From the NCBI RefSeq assembly GCF_014697425.1, contig NZ_JACJRU010000007.1, forward strand, positions 1-64,000: a DNA stretch of 64,000 nucleotides, written 5' to 3'. This stretch comes from Nostoc sp. FACHB-110. GTDB lineage: Bacteria > Cyanobacteriota > Cyanobacteriia > Cyanobacteriales > Nostocaceae. The translations under genes and the position numbers were made by a program. Below the pieces are notes generated by a model. It was not told the origin of the DNA. It saw only the letters and a program-made list of their open reading frames with translations, and made no database searches. Below, piece after piece: positions 46,600 to 55,433 of the stretch (its first letter is position 1; every line of letters starts with the position of its first letter).

Positions 46600-47718
46600 T
46601 CACTGATTCCGGCGCACGTAGCTTACCCCATCAAGCCAGATAGCACTCTTGGGATCTTTGGGATCGGTAATCAAGATGCGGCGCTCGCTGGAACCATCAT
46701 CGTAATTGATGTACAGCGTCAGCCCTTCAACGCGATAGTTGCCGCGCTGATTAGGAGCTACACTGCTTGTAACTACAGATGAGTCACCACCCTCTACCCT
46801 TCCACCAGCACCTTGACCGCGCACTACTCGACCATCCGGCCAGAAACGATAGTCTTTCCAAACTGCGATCGCATCGCTACCCCCAAGTGCCACGTTACCC
46901 GTTCCAGATAGCGAACGAAACAGGCCATTCAGCTTGAAATTATTCGGCAGTTTTGGATATGTTGTTTGAAAACCTAACGGTTCCCAGCCATCTTTTTGAG
47001 CAATTTGCAATTTACCACCCTGTTTGCGCCAACGTGTCCAATCTTTAGGGTTTGCTTGTTTGTGGGCTACAAGTCCGCCAGGAAAAGACAGCCCTTCAAC
47101 ATCGGTCAGTGCATCACCATTGCGAAACAGCACAACCGGGTAAACATCAAGACCCACAAAGCCACCAATGCCGATACTCGAGCGATAATCAAAGCCGAAA
47201 CTATCAATTTGCGCCAAAGTTGCTGCATTTGTTCCTGAAGCAACATTCGCAGGTTTTTGAGAGGGCGATTGTCCAGGTTGTTTAGGCGTTTTTGGGGGAT
47301 TATTCACCGCCGTGATGATTTCTGGCGATATCTGAGCGAACTGTGCATCAGGTAGCTGTGACATTGTAACTGCCGCCGCACAGTTATCAAGATTGGGTCG
47401 TTGCTTTGTAATCTGTTGAGTAATCAATAACAAAGCCTGGTCTAGTTGCTGCTTTTGGGTGGGGTATCGGTCAAACTCACGCAACCGCAAGCGAATTTGA
47501 GCAACACCATTTGTCTTTTCCCAGCCTTCAACTTTGGTGGTTTGACTAGGGCTAAAACCCTGAGCTTGTTTACACTTTGTGGCGAAATAGTCAAAAGTCA
47601 TCACCGTCAAAGCCGCCCGCAGGAACGCCTGATTGCTAATATCCGTGTTTTGTGCGTAAGCAGTCTGCACACCCATCAGTAAAGCTACTAGAGTCATTGC
47701 CATAGCATTTACGCGCAT
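46600..47718 (-). CDS. exported hypothetical protein between dndD and dndE
   Basis: 372 residues from the ATG at 47718, chosen because AAGGGA lies 6 bases upstream of it but touches the earlier ATG at 47724. Signal peptide MAMTLVALLMGVQTAYAQ. The mature part has a helical N-terminal ~110 residues (FLRAALTVMTFDYFATKCK), a Pro/Gln-rich linker (PKTPKQPGQSPSQKP) and a C-terminal beta-rich region with LYINYDDGSSERRIL and a GYL/Gly-rich turn pattern, as in secreted enzymes of unknown type. No family recognised. It is opposite in strand to the dnd genes and likely unrelated to them. Confidence 0.7.
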   Translation of the reverse strand: MRVNAMAMTLVALLMGVQTAYAQNTDISNQAFLRAALTVMTFDYFATKCKQAQGFSPSQTTKVEGWEKTNGVAQIRLRLREFDRYPTQKQQLDQALLLITQQITKQRPNLDNCAAAVTMSQLPDAQFAQISPEIITAVNNPPKTPKQPGQSPSQKPANVASGTNAATLAQIDSFGFDYRSSIGIGGFVGLDVYPVVLFRNGDALTDVEGLSFPGGLVAHKQANPKDWTRWRKQGGKLQIAQKDGWEPLGFQTTYPKLPNNFKLNGLFRSLSGTGNVALGGSDAIAVWKDYRFWPDGRVVRGQGAGGRVEGGDSSVVTSSVAPNQRGNYRVEGLTLYINYDDGSSERRILITDPKDPKSAIWLDGVSYVRRNQ

Positions 47719-48023
47719 ACACATTCCCTTATTCTGAAACTAATCTTGAGTTAAACGACACCAGATATACAGCTGGAAAATTGAAGACCTCTTTTGAGCA
47801 ACTTTTTTGTTAAAATTTTTAATTCATTTGCTAGCGATTTGCTGTATATCTTTTGTGTCTGCTTTAATAATGTATTATGCCGTGAATTATGTTTGTCAAC
47901 TACTCATCAAATATTCTCGAAAATTCTATAGAAAACCTTGGTGAACAAGGATTTTAGATTTAAATTTTGGAGTAAAATCTATTCTATATTTCAATTATTA
48001 AATATCAGAATATTAAATAAACT
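47719..48023. other. AT-rich spacer upstream of dndE
   Basis: 305 bases between the divergent secreted-protein gene and dndE. It presumably holds both promoters. No hairpin or RNA gene was recognised. Confidence 0.35.
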
Positions 48024-48425
48024 ATGGAAGCACCAATCGAGAGAATTAAACTTTCCCAAACAGCCAAAGACCAACTACAAAAACTCAAACGCAACACTAA
48101 AATTGACCAATGGAATATCCTGTGCCGTTGGGCGTTCTGTCGTTCCCTCGCCGAACTTACACCACCCTCACCCGTACCTATTCCTCAAGATAGCAATGTG
48201 GAAATGTCTTGGCGCGTTTTTGGTGGTGAACTGTGTGATATTCTTCTTCTCGCCCTCAAGCAACGTTGTCACAATGATGGTTTAGGGACTGACAAAGAAA
48301 CCCTCGCAACCCAATTCCGCCTACATTTGCATCGTGGGATTGGTTACTTAGCAGGCAACCCAAATATCAAGAAAATTGAAGATTTGATTGAACTGGCGGT
48401 AAAAGACGGAAAGGATATTAGTTAA
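48024..48425 (+). CDS. dndE: DndE, DNA phosphorothioation protein
   Basis: 133 residues matching the DndE family: IERIKLSQTAKDQLQKLKRNTKIDQWNILCRWAFCRSLAE, then SWRVFGGELCDILLLALKQRC and LHRGIGYLAGNPNIKKIEDL. DndE binds nicked DNA and joins the DndCD(E) complex for sulfur insertion (established). A TTAACTG heptamer is repeated four times across its stop and the gap to the next gene. It is separated from dndD by the exported-protein gene. Confidence 0.88.
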   Translation: MEAPIERIKLSQTAKDQLQKLKRNTKIDQWNILCRWAFCRSLAELTPPSPVPIPQDSNVEMSWRVFGGELCDILLLALKQRCHNDGLGTDKETLATQFRLHLHRGIGYLAGNPNIKKIEDLIELAVKDGKDIS

Positions 48426-48455
48426 CTGTTAACTGTTAACTGTTAACTGAACATT

Positions 48456-49910
48456 ATGCCGGAGAGCTACTTAGAAATTGAGCGTCATCGAGCTGCGATC
48501 GCTCGTACAGAAATCTCTCGCCCTGTAAGATTAGCCATAGAATGGTCAATCCTTAATCAGGACACCACTTTTTTTGACTATGGCTGCGGTCATGGTGGCG
48601 ACGTGCAGCGAGTCGGGAATCTCGGCTATACGAGCGCAGGTTGGGACCCTTACTACTACCCGAATCACCAAATTACGCCTGCTGATGTTGTTAACTTGGG
48701 TTACGTGATCAACGTCATCGAAGATATCGCAGAACGCAACCAAAGCCTGATTAAAGCCTGGGAACTCACTCGCAAAGTTTTAATTGTCGCGGCCCAAGTC
48801 TTAATTAACGCTCCTAGCAAAGCCCAACTCGCTTACAATGACGGCATTGTGACTAGCCGTAATACCTTTCAAAAATATTACGAGCAAGAAGAACTCAAAA
48901 AATATATTGATCAAGTCCTCAACGTCGATGCAGTTCCTGTTGCGCTTGGGGTTTATTTTGTCTTCCGTGACGAAGCCGAAAAAGAAAGCTTCAAAGCTAT
49001 TCGCTTCTTTTCGCGCACTTATACACCACGAGTCCGCATCCCGATTAAGCGGTTTGAAGACTATCAAGAACAACTTACACCCTTGATGGCATTTTTCACC
49101 AAACGCGGGAGATTACCTGTCAAGGGTGAATTAGCAAACGAACTAGAACTATTAACGGAATTTGGTAACTTTCGCCGCGCCTTTGCGGTTGTGTTGCAAG
49201 CCACCGATGAAGCAGAATGGGATGCGATCGCTTATCGTCGTTCTTTAGACATTCAAGTTTACCTTGCCCTCACCCACTTTGATAAACGCCCCAGATTTTC
49301 CCAACTAGCACCAGAAATGCGCCACGACATCAAAGCTTTTTTTGGTAGTTATGAGGAAGCTTGTAAAGTCGCTGACCAAAAATTATTTAGTTTGGGTAGA
49401 CCAAAAGTAGTCCAAACAGCTTGCGAAAAAAGCAAAATCGGCAAACACACACGCGGCGCATTATACGTTCATGTTTGGGCCCTCGCCGCCCTCGATCCCT
49501 TACTCCGCATTTACGAAGGTTGCGCCAGTCGCACCATTGGGCGTGTTGATGGAGCGACGCTGATTAAATATAACCTTGAGCAACCGCAAATATCCTACTT
49601 GTTTTATCCAGAATTCGACACAGACCCCCACCCAGCTTTAAAAGCCAGCATCACCATTGATTTAAAAACCTTGTACGTCACTCACCGAGACTATGCAAAT
49701 CGAGCAAATCCACCTGTTCTGCACCGTAAAGAAACTTTTGTCACACCTAGTTATCCTCAATACGAAGAATTTGCCCAACTCACCCAACAAGAACAAGAAT
49801 TAGGCTTACTCAAGCAAAAAAGCGACATTGGAACTCGTGAAGGTTGGTTAAAATGTCTGGCTGATCATGGAGTAGAAATTAGAGGACATCAAGTTTATCC
49901 ATTGTCGTGA
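48456..49910 (+). CDS. DNA phosphorothioation-associated putative methyltransferase
   Basis: 484 residues. The N-terminal ~170 residues include a SAM-binding motif (DYGCGHGGDVQRVGNLGYTSAGWDPYYYP) typical of a class I methyltransferase fold. The rest is conserved in genes found beside dnd clusters (family known as DNA phosphorothioation-associated putative methyltransferase). The target is unknown. It follows dndE by 30 bases on the same strand, in operon position. A related role in modifying sulfur-labelled DNA is speculation. Confidence 0.85.
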   Translation: MPESYLEIERHRAAIARTEISRPVRLAIEWSILNQDTTFFDYGCGHGGDVQRVGNLGYTSAGWDPYYYPNHQITPADVVNLGYVINVIEDIAERNQSLIKAWELTRKVLIVAAQVLINAPSKAQLAYNDGIVTSRNTFQKYYEQEELKKYIDQVLNVDAVPVALGVYFVFRDEAEKESFKAIRFFSRTYTPRVRIPIKRFEDYQEQLTPLMAFFTKRGRLPVKGELANELELLTEFGNFRRAFAVVLQATDEAEWDAIAYRRSLDIQVYLALTHFDKRPRFSQLAPEMRHDIKAFFGSYEEACKVADQKLFSLGRPKVVQTACEKSKIGKHTRGALYVHVWALAALDPLLRIYEGCASRTIGRVDGATLIKYNLEQPQISYLFYPEFDTDPHPALKASITIDLKTLYVTHRDYANRANPPVLHRKETFVTPSYPQYEEFAQLTQQEQELGLLKQKSDIGTREGWLKCLADHGVEIRGHQVYPLS

Positions 49911-50039
49911 GGCAGCAACAAAATTAGAATAGCCTAGCGATCGCTTGCACACCAGAATTATCCAAAAATTGGCTTTGATATGATGACCAAACCCTAGAAG
50001 TGGGCATACAATTCAAGGGTTCATGAGGAGATATTGATC

Positions 50040-50474
50040 ATGGGTGAATCAAAACGCAGAAAACAGCAAGATCCTAAATACGGCAAAGTTAAAAATCCTG
50101 TCAAAAAACTAATGAAAATAGTTTGCCCATTTTTTGAGGATTACGATAAATTGTCTCATCTTGATGCTGATGCTATCTCGTTGATGATAGCGAAGGAAGG
50201 ATATAAAGAAACGGGCTTGAGAGGAATAATTTTAAAAGGATATCTAGCTGAACACTTAGTCAAAGATTATCCTCCTGAATCTGAAGTCTTAGAAGGCTTC
50301 AAACAACATGGAAATATTTATGTGACTTCAACATTAGCTTTAACTTATTTAGAGAATTCTCTTAATCAAGAGGAAAACTTGCAAAATTTCGAGACGTATA
50401 ATCCATCAAATCAATTTATCCGGATTGAAAGCGACCCTAAACAATATGACATCAATTTGATAACAGCATCATAA
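50040..50474 (+). CDS. hypothetical protein with MGESKRRK N-terminus
   Basis: 144 residues from ATG 50040, preceded by GAGGAG about 10 bases upstream; a TTG two codons earlier is also open. The basic start MGESKRRKQQDPKYGK is a recurrent N-terminus in small cyanobacterial proteins of unknown function (recall). The rest is mixed alpha/beta. No signal, no motif. It follows the phosphorothioation-linked methyltransferase by 129 bases, possibly the end of the island. Confidence 0.6.
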   Translation: MGESKRRKQQDPKYGKVKNPVKKLMKIVCPFFEDYDKLSHLDADAISLMIAKEGYKETGLRGIILKGYLAEHLVKDYPPESEVLEGFKQHGNIYVTSTLALTYLENSLNQEENLQNFETYNPSNQFIRIESDPKQYDINLITAS

Positions 50475-50554
50475 AATTTTGAGACAGTAGTTGATATTTA
50501 ATGATGTATAGCAAACTGATTTGATTTATCAACTAAGTCAGAGGGAATATCGCA

Positions 50555-52066
50555 ATGAAAGAAATCCAAGCACTACGCCAAGCCGTCCAAAGCCGCAAAA
50601 TGGGGGCTTTGTTACTGCTAGGTTTTGCATCTGGATTGCCTTTGTTCTTGACCAGTAGAACATTGCAACTGTGGATGCAAGATGCCAAGGTTGATCTCGG
50701 CAAAATTACTTTATTTGGTTTATTGGCGTTGCCTTATTCTCTCAAATTTTTGTGGTCGCCTTTGTTAGATAGGTTTGTACCGCCATTTTTGGGAGGGAGA
50801 CGGGGTTGGTTAATTTTAACTCAAGTTGGATTAGCCATTGCGATCGCCACTCTCGCCTTACAACAACCTTCCCAAAGCGACCAAGTATTGCAAATACTAG
50901 CCATCAACTGTTTAATTATCACATTTTTAAGTGCCACTCAAGACATCGCCGGCGATGCTTACCGCACAGATATCTTAAACCCGCTAGAAGCAGAAGCAGG
51001 TGCATCGGTTTGGGTACTCGGCTATCGCGTTGCTTTGTTTGTCACTAGTTCTCTCGCCTTGGTATTAGCCGATCGCTTACCTTGGAATGGTGTTTACTTA
51101 CTCATGGCTGCTTTAATGGCGGGGAGTATCTTTGTCACCTTATCTGCACCCAGAGAACCACAGGTAAGCCACCACCGAGAAACTGCACCTTTATCTGCCA
51201 AAGATGTGATATTCGTGCTATTTATCACAGCATTAGTAGCTGGTTTACTCGGAGGAGTTTTTCTTGGCTATATTGCTTTGCCTATATTTTATTGGCTATT
51301 GGCAGGTTTGATAGTAGCGTGGATAGTCTCATCATTATTATTGCCTGATGAATTACTGGGTGAAGCTCAAGAAAATCAAGCCCCACAAAACTTACAACAA
51401 GCAATTTTTCTGCCTTTTAAAGAATTTTTTCATCGTTTTGGCTGGGTACAAGCTGGTGTAATTCTCATATTTATCATTCTTTATAAGCTGGGCGATTCTC
51501 TAGTCGGCATCACAGCTAATTTATTTTTGCGAGAAATCAACTTTACTAAAACTGAAATTGGTGCAATTCAAGCGGGAATAGGCTTTCTCGCCACAACTGT
51601 TGGTGTCTTAGCAGGTGGAGTAATCTTAACCAAAATTCACCTAAATCGCGGTTTATGGATATTTGGCATACTGCAATTATTGAGTAACCTGGGTTATTAT
51701 GCCTTAGCTGTTGCTGGCAAAAACTACTCACTCCTAATCTTGGCAGTAAACATCGAAAACTTTAGTGCCGGATTAGTTACAGTTGCTACAGTAGCCTTTT
51801 TAATGAACCTCTGCAATCACCGTTTTACAACCACTCAATTTGCATTATTTTCTAGCTTAATGGCGATTAGTAGAGATGTTCTTTCTGCACCCGCAGGCGA
51901 TTGGGCAAAAGCCACAGGCTGGCCGATGTTTTTCTTGTTAACCCTAGTAGCAGCCTTACCAGGATTGTTACTTTTACCGTTTGTTGCTCCCTGGAATCAA
52001 AAGCCAGTGGTAATATCTAGACCAGGACTAGAGGAAGAAGATGAGGATGTATGGGAAGCCAAGTAA
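50555..52066 (+). CDS. ampG: AmpG-family MFS transporter (muropeptide permease-like)
   Basis: 503 residues with about twelve transmembrane helices. AmpG features are MGALLLLGFASGLPLFL near residues 17-33, ALPYSLKFLWSPLLDR near 55-70 and SATQDIAGDAYRTDIL near 127-142. AmpG imports GlcNAc-anhydro-muropeptides for cell-wall recycling (established). In cyanobacteria the substrate is not proven. AGAGGGAAT precedes ATG 50555. It overlaps the next gene by 16 bases, so they are co-transcribed. Confidence 0.87.
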   Translation: MKEIQALRQAVQSRKMGALLLLGFASGLPLFLTSRTLQLWMQDAKVDLGKITLFGLLALPYSLKFLWSPLLDRFVPPFLGGRRGWLILTQVGLAIAIATLALQQPSQSDQVLQILAINCLIITFLSATQDIAGDAYRTDILNPLEAEAGASVWVLGYRVALFVTSSLALVLADRLPWNGVYLLMAALMAGSIFVTLSAPREPQVSHHRETAPLSAKDVIFVLFITALVAGLLGGVFLGYIALPIFYWLLAGLIVAWIVSSLLLPDELLGEAQENQAPQNLQQAIFLPFKEFFHRFGWVQAGVILIFIILYKLGDSLVGITANLFLREINFTKTEIGAIQAGIGFLATTVGVLAGGVILTKIHLNRGLWIFGILQLLSNLGYYALAVAGKNYSLLILAVNIENFSAGLVTVATVAFLMNLCNHRFTTTQFALFSSLMAISRDVLSAPAGDWAKATGWPMFFLLTLVAALPGLLLLPFVAPWNQKPVVISRPGLEEEDEDVWEAK

Positions 52067-52455
52067 TTGTTTTGATTGGTACATTTATTCTTTTACTTAC
52101 AGGTTTATTACTTGGCTATGTCCTGTCACAGTTAGTGCTAGGTTTCTTGACTTTTAACCTCTTCACTTTTTTTGGTACACTCAGCCTAATTTTAATTTTC
52201 GGCACACTTTATTACGTCTTATTTTGGCAATTACGCCGAGAGCCATCACCAGTGGTGAAAGAAAATCTGCCCCCGACAGAAATTAGCGATCGCATCACCG
52301 ATAATCAACTCAAAAACAAACTCATTGCCAAGTTAGACGGTGATACCGCCACCGCCGAACGCTTAATTGAGCAAGCAAAGCAAAATTATCCCGGTATGCC
52401 AGAAAGCTGGTATTGCGAACGAGTCATCGATGATTTGGAACGCGATCAACGTTAA
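52051..52455 (+). CDS. membrane-anchored hypothetical protein
   Basis: 134 residues overlapping ampG by 16 bases. Two hydrophobic helices occupy residues about 3-30 and 35-57, followed by a charged cytoplasmic tail: NQLKNKLIAKLDGDTATAERLIEQAKQNYPGMPESWYCERVIDDLERD. This tail pattern is frequent in cyanobacterial hypothetical proteins. Function unknown. It is probably an operon partner of ampG. Confidence 0.7.
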   Translation: MGSQVIVLIGTFILLLTGLLLGYVLSQLVLGFLTFNLFTFFGTLSLILIFGTLYYVLFWQLRREPSPVVKENLPPTEISDRITDNQLKNKLIAKLDGDTATAERLIEQAKQNYPGMPESWYCERVIDDLERDQR

Positions 52456-52496
52456 GGTTAAACAAGAGAGGCTGAGGCTAGGAATCTGTATTTTTT

Positions 52497-52590
52497 ACTC
52501 AGCACTCAACACTCAGCACTCAGCACTCAGCACTCAGCACTCAGCACTCAACACTCAGCACTCAGCACTCAGCACTCAGCACTCAGCACT
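52497..52590 (+). repeat. heptanucleotide tandem repeat ACTCAGC
   Basis: About thirteen copies of the 7-mer ACTCAGC (with ACTCAAC variants), directly upstream of a 59-codon gene whose start ATG is 7 bases after the repeat ends. Confidence 0.9.
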
Positions 52591-52596
52591 AAAGTT

Positions 52597-52776
52597 ATGG
52601 CTATATTCCGTCAATACATCGCCCCTTTACTAGTACTTTTAGTATTCATCGTTGCGCTTGTTGCCGTCAGCGCCCGGATCTTCTTACCTGCTGATATGGC
52701 TGCACCCGCACCCATTGAAGAAACTGGGGTAATTGTGCCATCTCATGTTAGTAATTTGTTAATACTCAGCAAATAA
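52597..52776 (+). CDS. small single-pass membrane protein (59 residues)
   Basis: MAIFRQYIAPLLVLLVFIVA starts a clear transmembrane helix (residues 8-31), followed by a short Pro/Ala-rich tail (FLPADMAAPAPIEETG). Short but protein-like, beginning right after a tandem repeat. A GTG-start acetyltransferase gene begins 1 base after its stop, so translation is probably coupled. Function unknown. Confidence 0.65.
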   Translation: MAIFRQYIAPLLVLLVFIVALVAVSARIFLPADMAAPAPIEETGVIVPSHVSNLLILSK

Positions 52777-52777
52777 A

Positions 52778-53335
52778 GTGTCTGAGCAACTACTACCGGG
52801 TTACAACATTCGGCGCGGTTCAACCTTAGAGCGATCGCTTCTCGTTAAGTTCATGCAACGCACTTACCAGGAGCGATTTCCTCAACAAGATTTTGCCCAC
52901 CTCGCTCGCACCGTCGAGCAGTATTTATCCAAAGATACGCCCTTGTGGTGGGTGGATGTTGAAGAGGCAGGGGAGACAAGAAGCAGGGAGCAAAGGGGAA
53001 AAACTGACAATACCTCTTCCCCCTTGCCCCCTGCTCCCCGCCCCCTTTCATCTTCCCCCGTGGCTTGTCTTTGGGTGGGAAATGCCATAGATCAAGTCCG
53101 AGGCGATCGCCACGCCCATATTTTTCTGCTTTACGTCGTTCCAGAACATCGGCGCAAAGGTATTGGTAAAGCGTTGATGCAGTATGTAGAAAACTGGGCA
53201 ATTGCCAGAGGCGATAAACAAATCGGTTTACAAGTCTTTGAATCTAATCAACCAGCTTTAAACCTCTACAATCAACTGGGTTATCACACTCAATCTTTGT
53301 GGATGCTCAAAGAACTGTCAGGAAAAAGTCAATAG
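52778..53335 (+). CDS. GNAT-family N-acetyltransferase (RimI-like) with in-frame repeat insertion
   Basis: 185 residues, GTG start at 52778. The acetyl-CoA-binding motif is VVPEHRRKGIGKALMQYVENWA (R/Q-x-x-G-x-G/A), followed by IGLQVFESNQPALNLYNQLGY, typical of RimI-type acetyltransferases. Between WWVDVEEA and VACLWVGNAIDQ (residues about 64-95) is a Ser/Pro/Gly-rich insertion (GETRSREQRGK, SSPLPPAPRPL) whose DNA is a G-rich/C-rich inverted repeat. This interrupts the fold at a loop and stays in frame. The substrate is unknown. It is coupled to the upstream small membrane protein gene. Confidence 0.82.
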   Translation: MSEQLLPGYNIRRGSTLERSLLVKFMQRTYQERFPQQDFAHLARTVEQYLSKDTPLWWVDVEEAGETRSREQRGKTDNTSSPLPPAPRPLSSSPVACLWVGNAIDQVRGDRHAHIFLLYVVPEHRRKGIGKALMQYVENWAIARGDKQIGLQVFESNQPALNLYNQLGYHTQSLWMLKELSGKSQ

Positions 53336-53348
53336 TCAATTGACAACT

Positions 53349-53984
53349 ATGAGTAGAAGCATTGCGATCGCAGAAGAATTCACCACGTTTCGCCAAGTAG
53401 AAGAAAAACTTGGTTTGACTCTTAGCGAAGATAGCGAGTTTTTTATCGAATGGATGGTTGAATTAACTGCTTTGAGCGAAGCGGAACAGCTACGATTAGA
53501 CCAAGTGCGGCGTAATTATCTTTATCAAGTTTCCGATGGCATTTTGCTCGAAGAAACTATCAAAATGATTGTGTTGTCGCCATTACTCGAATTAGCAGGA
53601 TTTTATCAGGCTCCATATAAATTTAGAGCCGAAGTGCCTGTGGAAATTGCTGTGCCAGGGGATAATGAGGAGATATTGCGAGGGCGTATTGATGCACTGA
53701 TTCTGCAAGACCGACTCTGGATTGTACTAATTGAATCGAAAAAAACCACCTTTGATTTAGAAATTGCCATACCTCAAACATTGGCATACATGGCAGCACA
53801 TCCAAATCCCAATCAACCGCTTTATGGGATGGTGACAAACGGCAGTAGTTACCTGTTTGTCAAAACCTTGAGAAAACAATACGGAATTTCGGATATTTTG
53901 GCTACGCGATCGCAATACCGCAACAATTTGTTTATCGTCCTCAAAATTCTTAAACACTTAGGAAAGTTAGTGATTAGTCAATAG
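53349..53984 (+). CDS. PD-(D/E)XK nuclease-like protein, type I restriction R N-terminal type
   Basis: 211 residues from ATG 53349. The core RGRIDALILQDRLWIVLIESKK shows the D...E-x-K pattern of the PD-(D/E)XK nuclease fold (ID and ESK), followed by AIPQTLAYMAAHP and PLYGMVTNGSSYLF, as in the N-terminal domain of type I restriction subunit R (HsdR_N) proteins. It lacks the helicase domains, so it is a stand-alone nuclease-type domain, common in cyanobacteria. Activity is unproven. Confidence 0.72.
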   Translation: MSRSIAIAEEFTTFRQVEEKLGLTLSEDSEFFIEWMVELTALSEAEQLRLDQVRRNYLYQVSDGILLEETIKMIVLSPLLELAGFYQAPYKFRAEVPVEIAVPGDNEEILRGRIDALILQDRLWIVLIESKKTTFDLEIAIPQTLAYMAAHPNPNQPLYGMVTNGSSYLFVKTLRKQYGISDILATRSQYRNNLFIVLKILKHLGKLVISQ

Positions 53985-54260
53985 TGAATATTTCTTCTCT
54001 TTGCTAGTCTCGAAGCCCTAGTCTAAGCGCCTTTTTTTCCTAAACAAATCAAACGATGGCGAACATAAAGTGTACAATAATCTAGCAAATACCTATCGGG
54101 CCTAGAATTATTGGCACAGGGGATAATGTGTAGCAGTTGCCGGATAGATTAGCACCAGGACTAATCATCAAACATGGACATGAAGCAGCTTTCAAACCTG
54201 TTCCCTGTTACTTGTTATCTGTTCCCTGCTATATAATCCCACTCTGCATTTAAATGACGT

Positions 54261-55019
54261 ATGTATGACGACGACGACCTAAGCTTACTCGACCCAGAAG
54301 TTGAGCTAGAAAGCCCTCTCGATAAAATGGAGCCGCTAACTGCTGAGTCAGAAGTGGCCAAGCCTAATCCAGAAGTGATGTTAGCCCTACTGGAAAATCC
54401 TCAACCGCAGCAGCGAATGTTAGCGGCGCGTGCTTTTTGTGATTTAGAAGATGAACGCGCTACGCCTCTACTCATTCGCCTATTAACAGATTCCTGTCCT
54501 TTAGTGCGAGTGAGTGCCGCCTATGGTATTGGGCGAAATCCCAGTCAAGAAGCAGTAGAACCGTTAATTGCTCAACTCAACCAAGATTGGAATGGCTATG
54601 TACGCAAAGGTGTAGTTTGGGCATTGGGTAATTGCCGCGATAGGCGTTGTCTAGCACCCTTAGCCGATGCTTTAAGAACAGATATTTCCGCAGTGCGTTT
54701 ATGGTCAGCTAGTGCTTTAGCCCAAATGGCAGAAGTGAGTTACGAAGCCATTATTGGGGCAATTCCTCCCTTAATTGAAGCTTTAGTTCAAGACCCAATC
54801 TCCGCCGTTCGCAGTAACAGCGCCTGGGCAATTGGCCAGTTATGCAAGGAATTGCCATCAAATATAGTTTATGCCACAGCTATTGACGCTTTGATTCAAG
54901 CTTTCGCCGAAGACCAAGATTTAGGCGTGCGAGAAGATGCGAAAGCCGCACTACTTGGCGTAGGTGATCCTCGTGGCTTACAGCTAATTGAAACTTTAGA
55001 ACAAGAAGGATGGTTTTAA
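54261..55019 (+). CDS. HEAT-repeat protein
   Basis: 252 residues. An acidic head (MYDDDDLSLLDPEVELE) is followed by about five HEAT/PBS-lyase-type repeats (RMLAARAFCDLEDERATPLLIRLL, VRVSAAYGIGRNPSQEAVEPLIAQL, VRKGVVWALGNCRDRRCLAPLADAL, VREDAKAALLGVGDPRGLQLI). These form a helical scaffold for protein binding. In cyanobacteria some relatives act in phycobilisome lyase reactions (family knowledge), but no lyase-specific feature is seen. Tandem repeats follow the gene. Confidence 0.82.
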   Translation: MYDDDDLSLLDPEVELESPLDKMEPLTAESEVAKPNPEVMLALLENPQPQQRMLAARAFCDLEDERATPLLIRLLTDSCPLVRVSAAYGIGRNPSQEAVEPLIAQLNQDWNGYVRKGVVWALGNCRDRRCLAPLADALRTDISAVRLWSASALAQMAEVSYEAIIGAIPPLIEALVQDPISAVRSNSAWAIGQLCKELPSNIVYATAIDALIQAFAEDQDLGVREDAKAALLGVGDPRGLQLIETLEQEGWF

Positions 55020-55021
55020 TC

Positions 55022-55054
55022 AAGTATGAAGTCTGAAGTCTGAAGTCTGAAGTA
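55022..55054 (+). repeat. heptanucleotide tandem repeat GAAGTCT
   Basis: Four copies of the GAAGTCT-type 7-mer right after the HEAT-repeat gene. An inverted tract of the same unit lies at 55399-55433. Confidence 0.85.
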
Positions 55055-55189
55055 AACTGACCATTTACTGAAAAAGCATCAAGTATGAAGTAAATATTGA
55101 TATAAGTATTTTATTCATAAGTAAAAAAGTCAATTTCTTTTGACTCATCACATACACCTTTAGAGGTTGTTTAAAAAGTCTAAATTATG

Positions 55190-55350
55190 ACTCACTGGGC
55201 GATTGGAAATCGCGCGCCACTGAGGGAGTCGGGGAACCCGCCCAACGCAGTGGCTTGGCTACACAGACAAAACCCACGCAGGTGGGTTTAAAAACCTTGA
55301 TTTTGTGTTAGTCCACGCAGGTAGACTTTGCTTCTGTAGTAGAGAATTCT
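55190..55350. mobile_element. palindrome-rich repetitive element (second copy)
   Basis: About 160 bases with GCTACACAGACAAAACCC, GTTAGTCCACGCAGGTAGAC and GAGAATTCTATTCGCCCA, the reverse-complement counterparts of motifs in the element nested at 14290-14441 (for example GTCTGTGTAGCCGCGACTTC). It is therefore a second, inverted-orientation and more degenerate family member. It carries no coding capacity. Confidence 0.6.
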
Positions 55351-55398
55351 ATTCGCCCAATACTTTTAAAATATCCTCTTAGAGATGTGTTAATTTCA

Positions 55399-55433
55399 AA
55401 CTTCAGACTTCAGACTTCAGACTTCAGACTTCA
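55399..55433 (-). repeat. heptanucleotide tandem repeat, inverted partner of 55022-55054
   Basis: ACTTCAG units repeated about five times, the reverse complement of the GAAGTCT tract at 55022-55054. It reaches into the stop codon of the cupin gene (55431-55433), so the end of the cupin reading frame borders the repeat. Confidence 0.8.
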
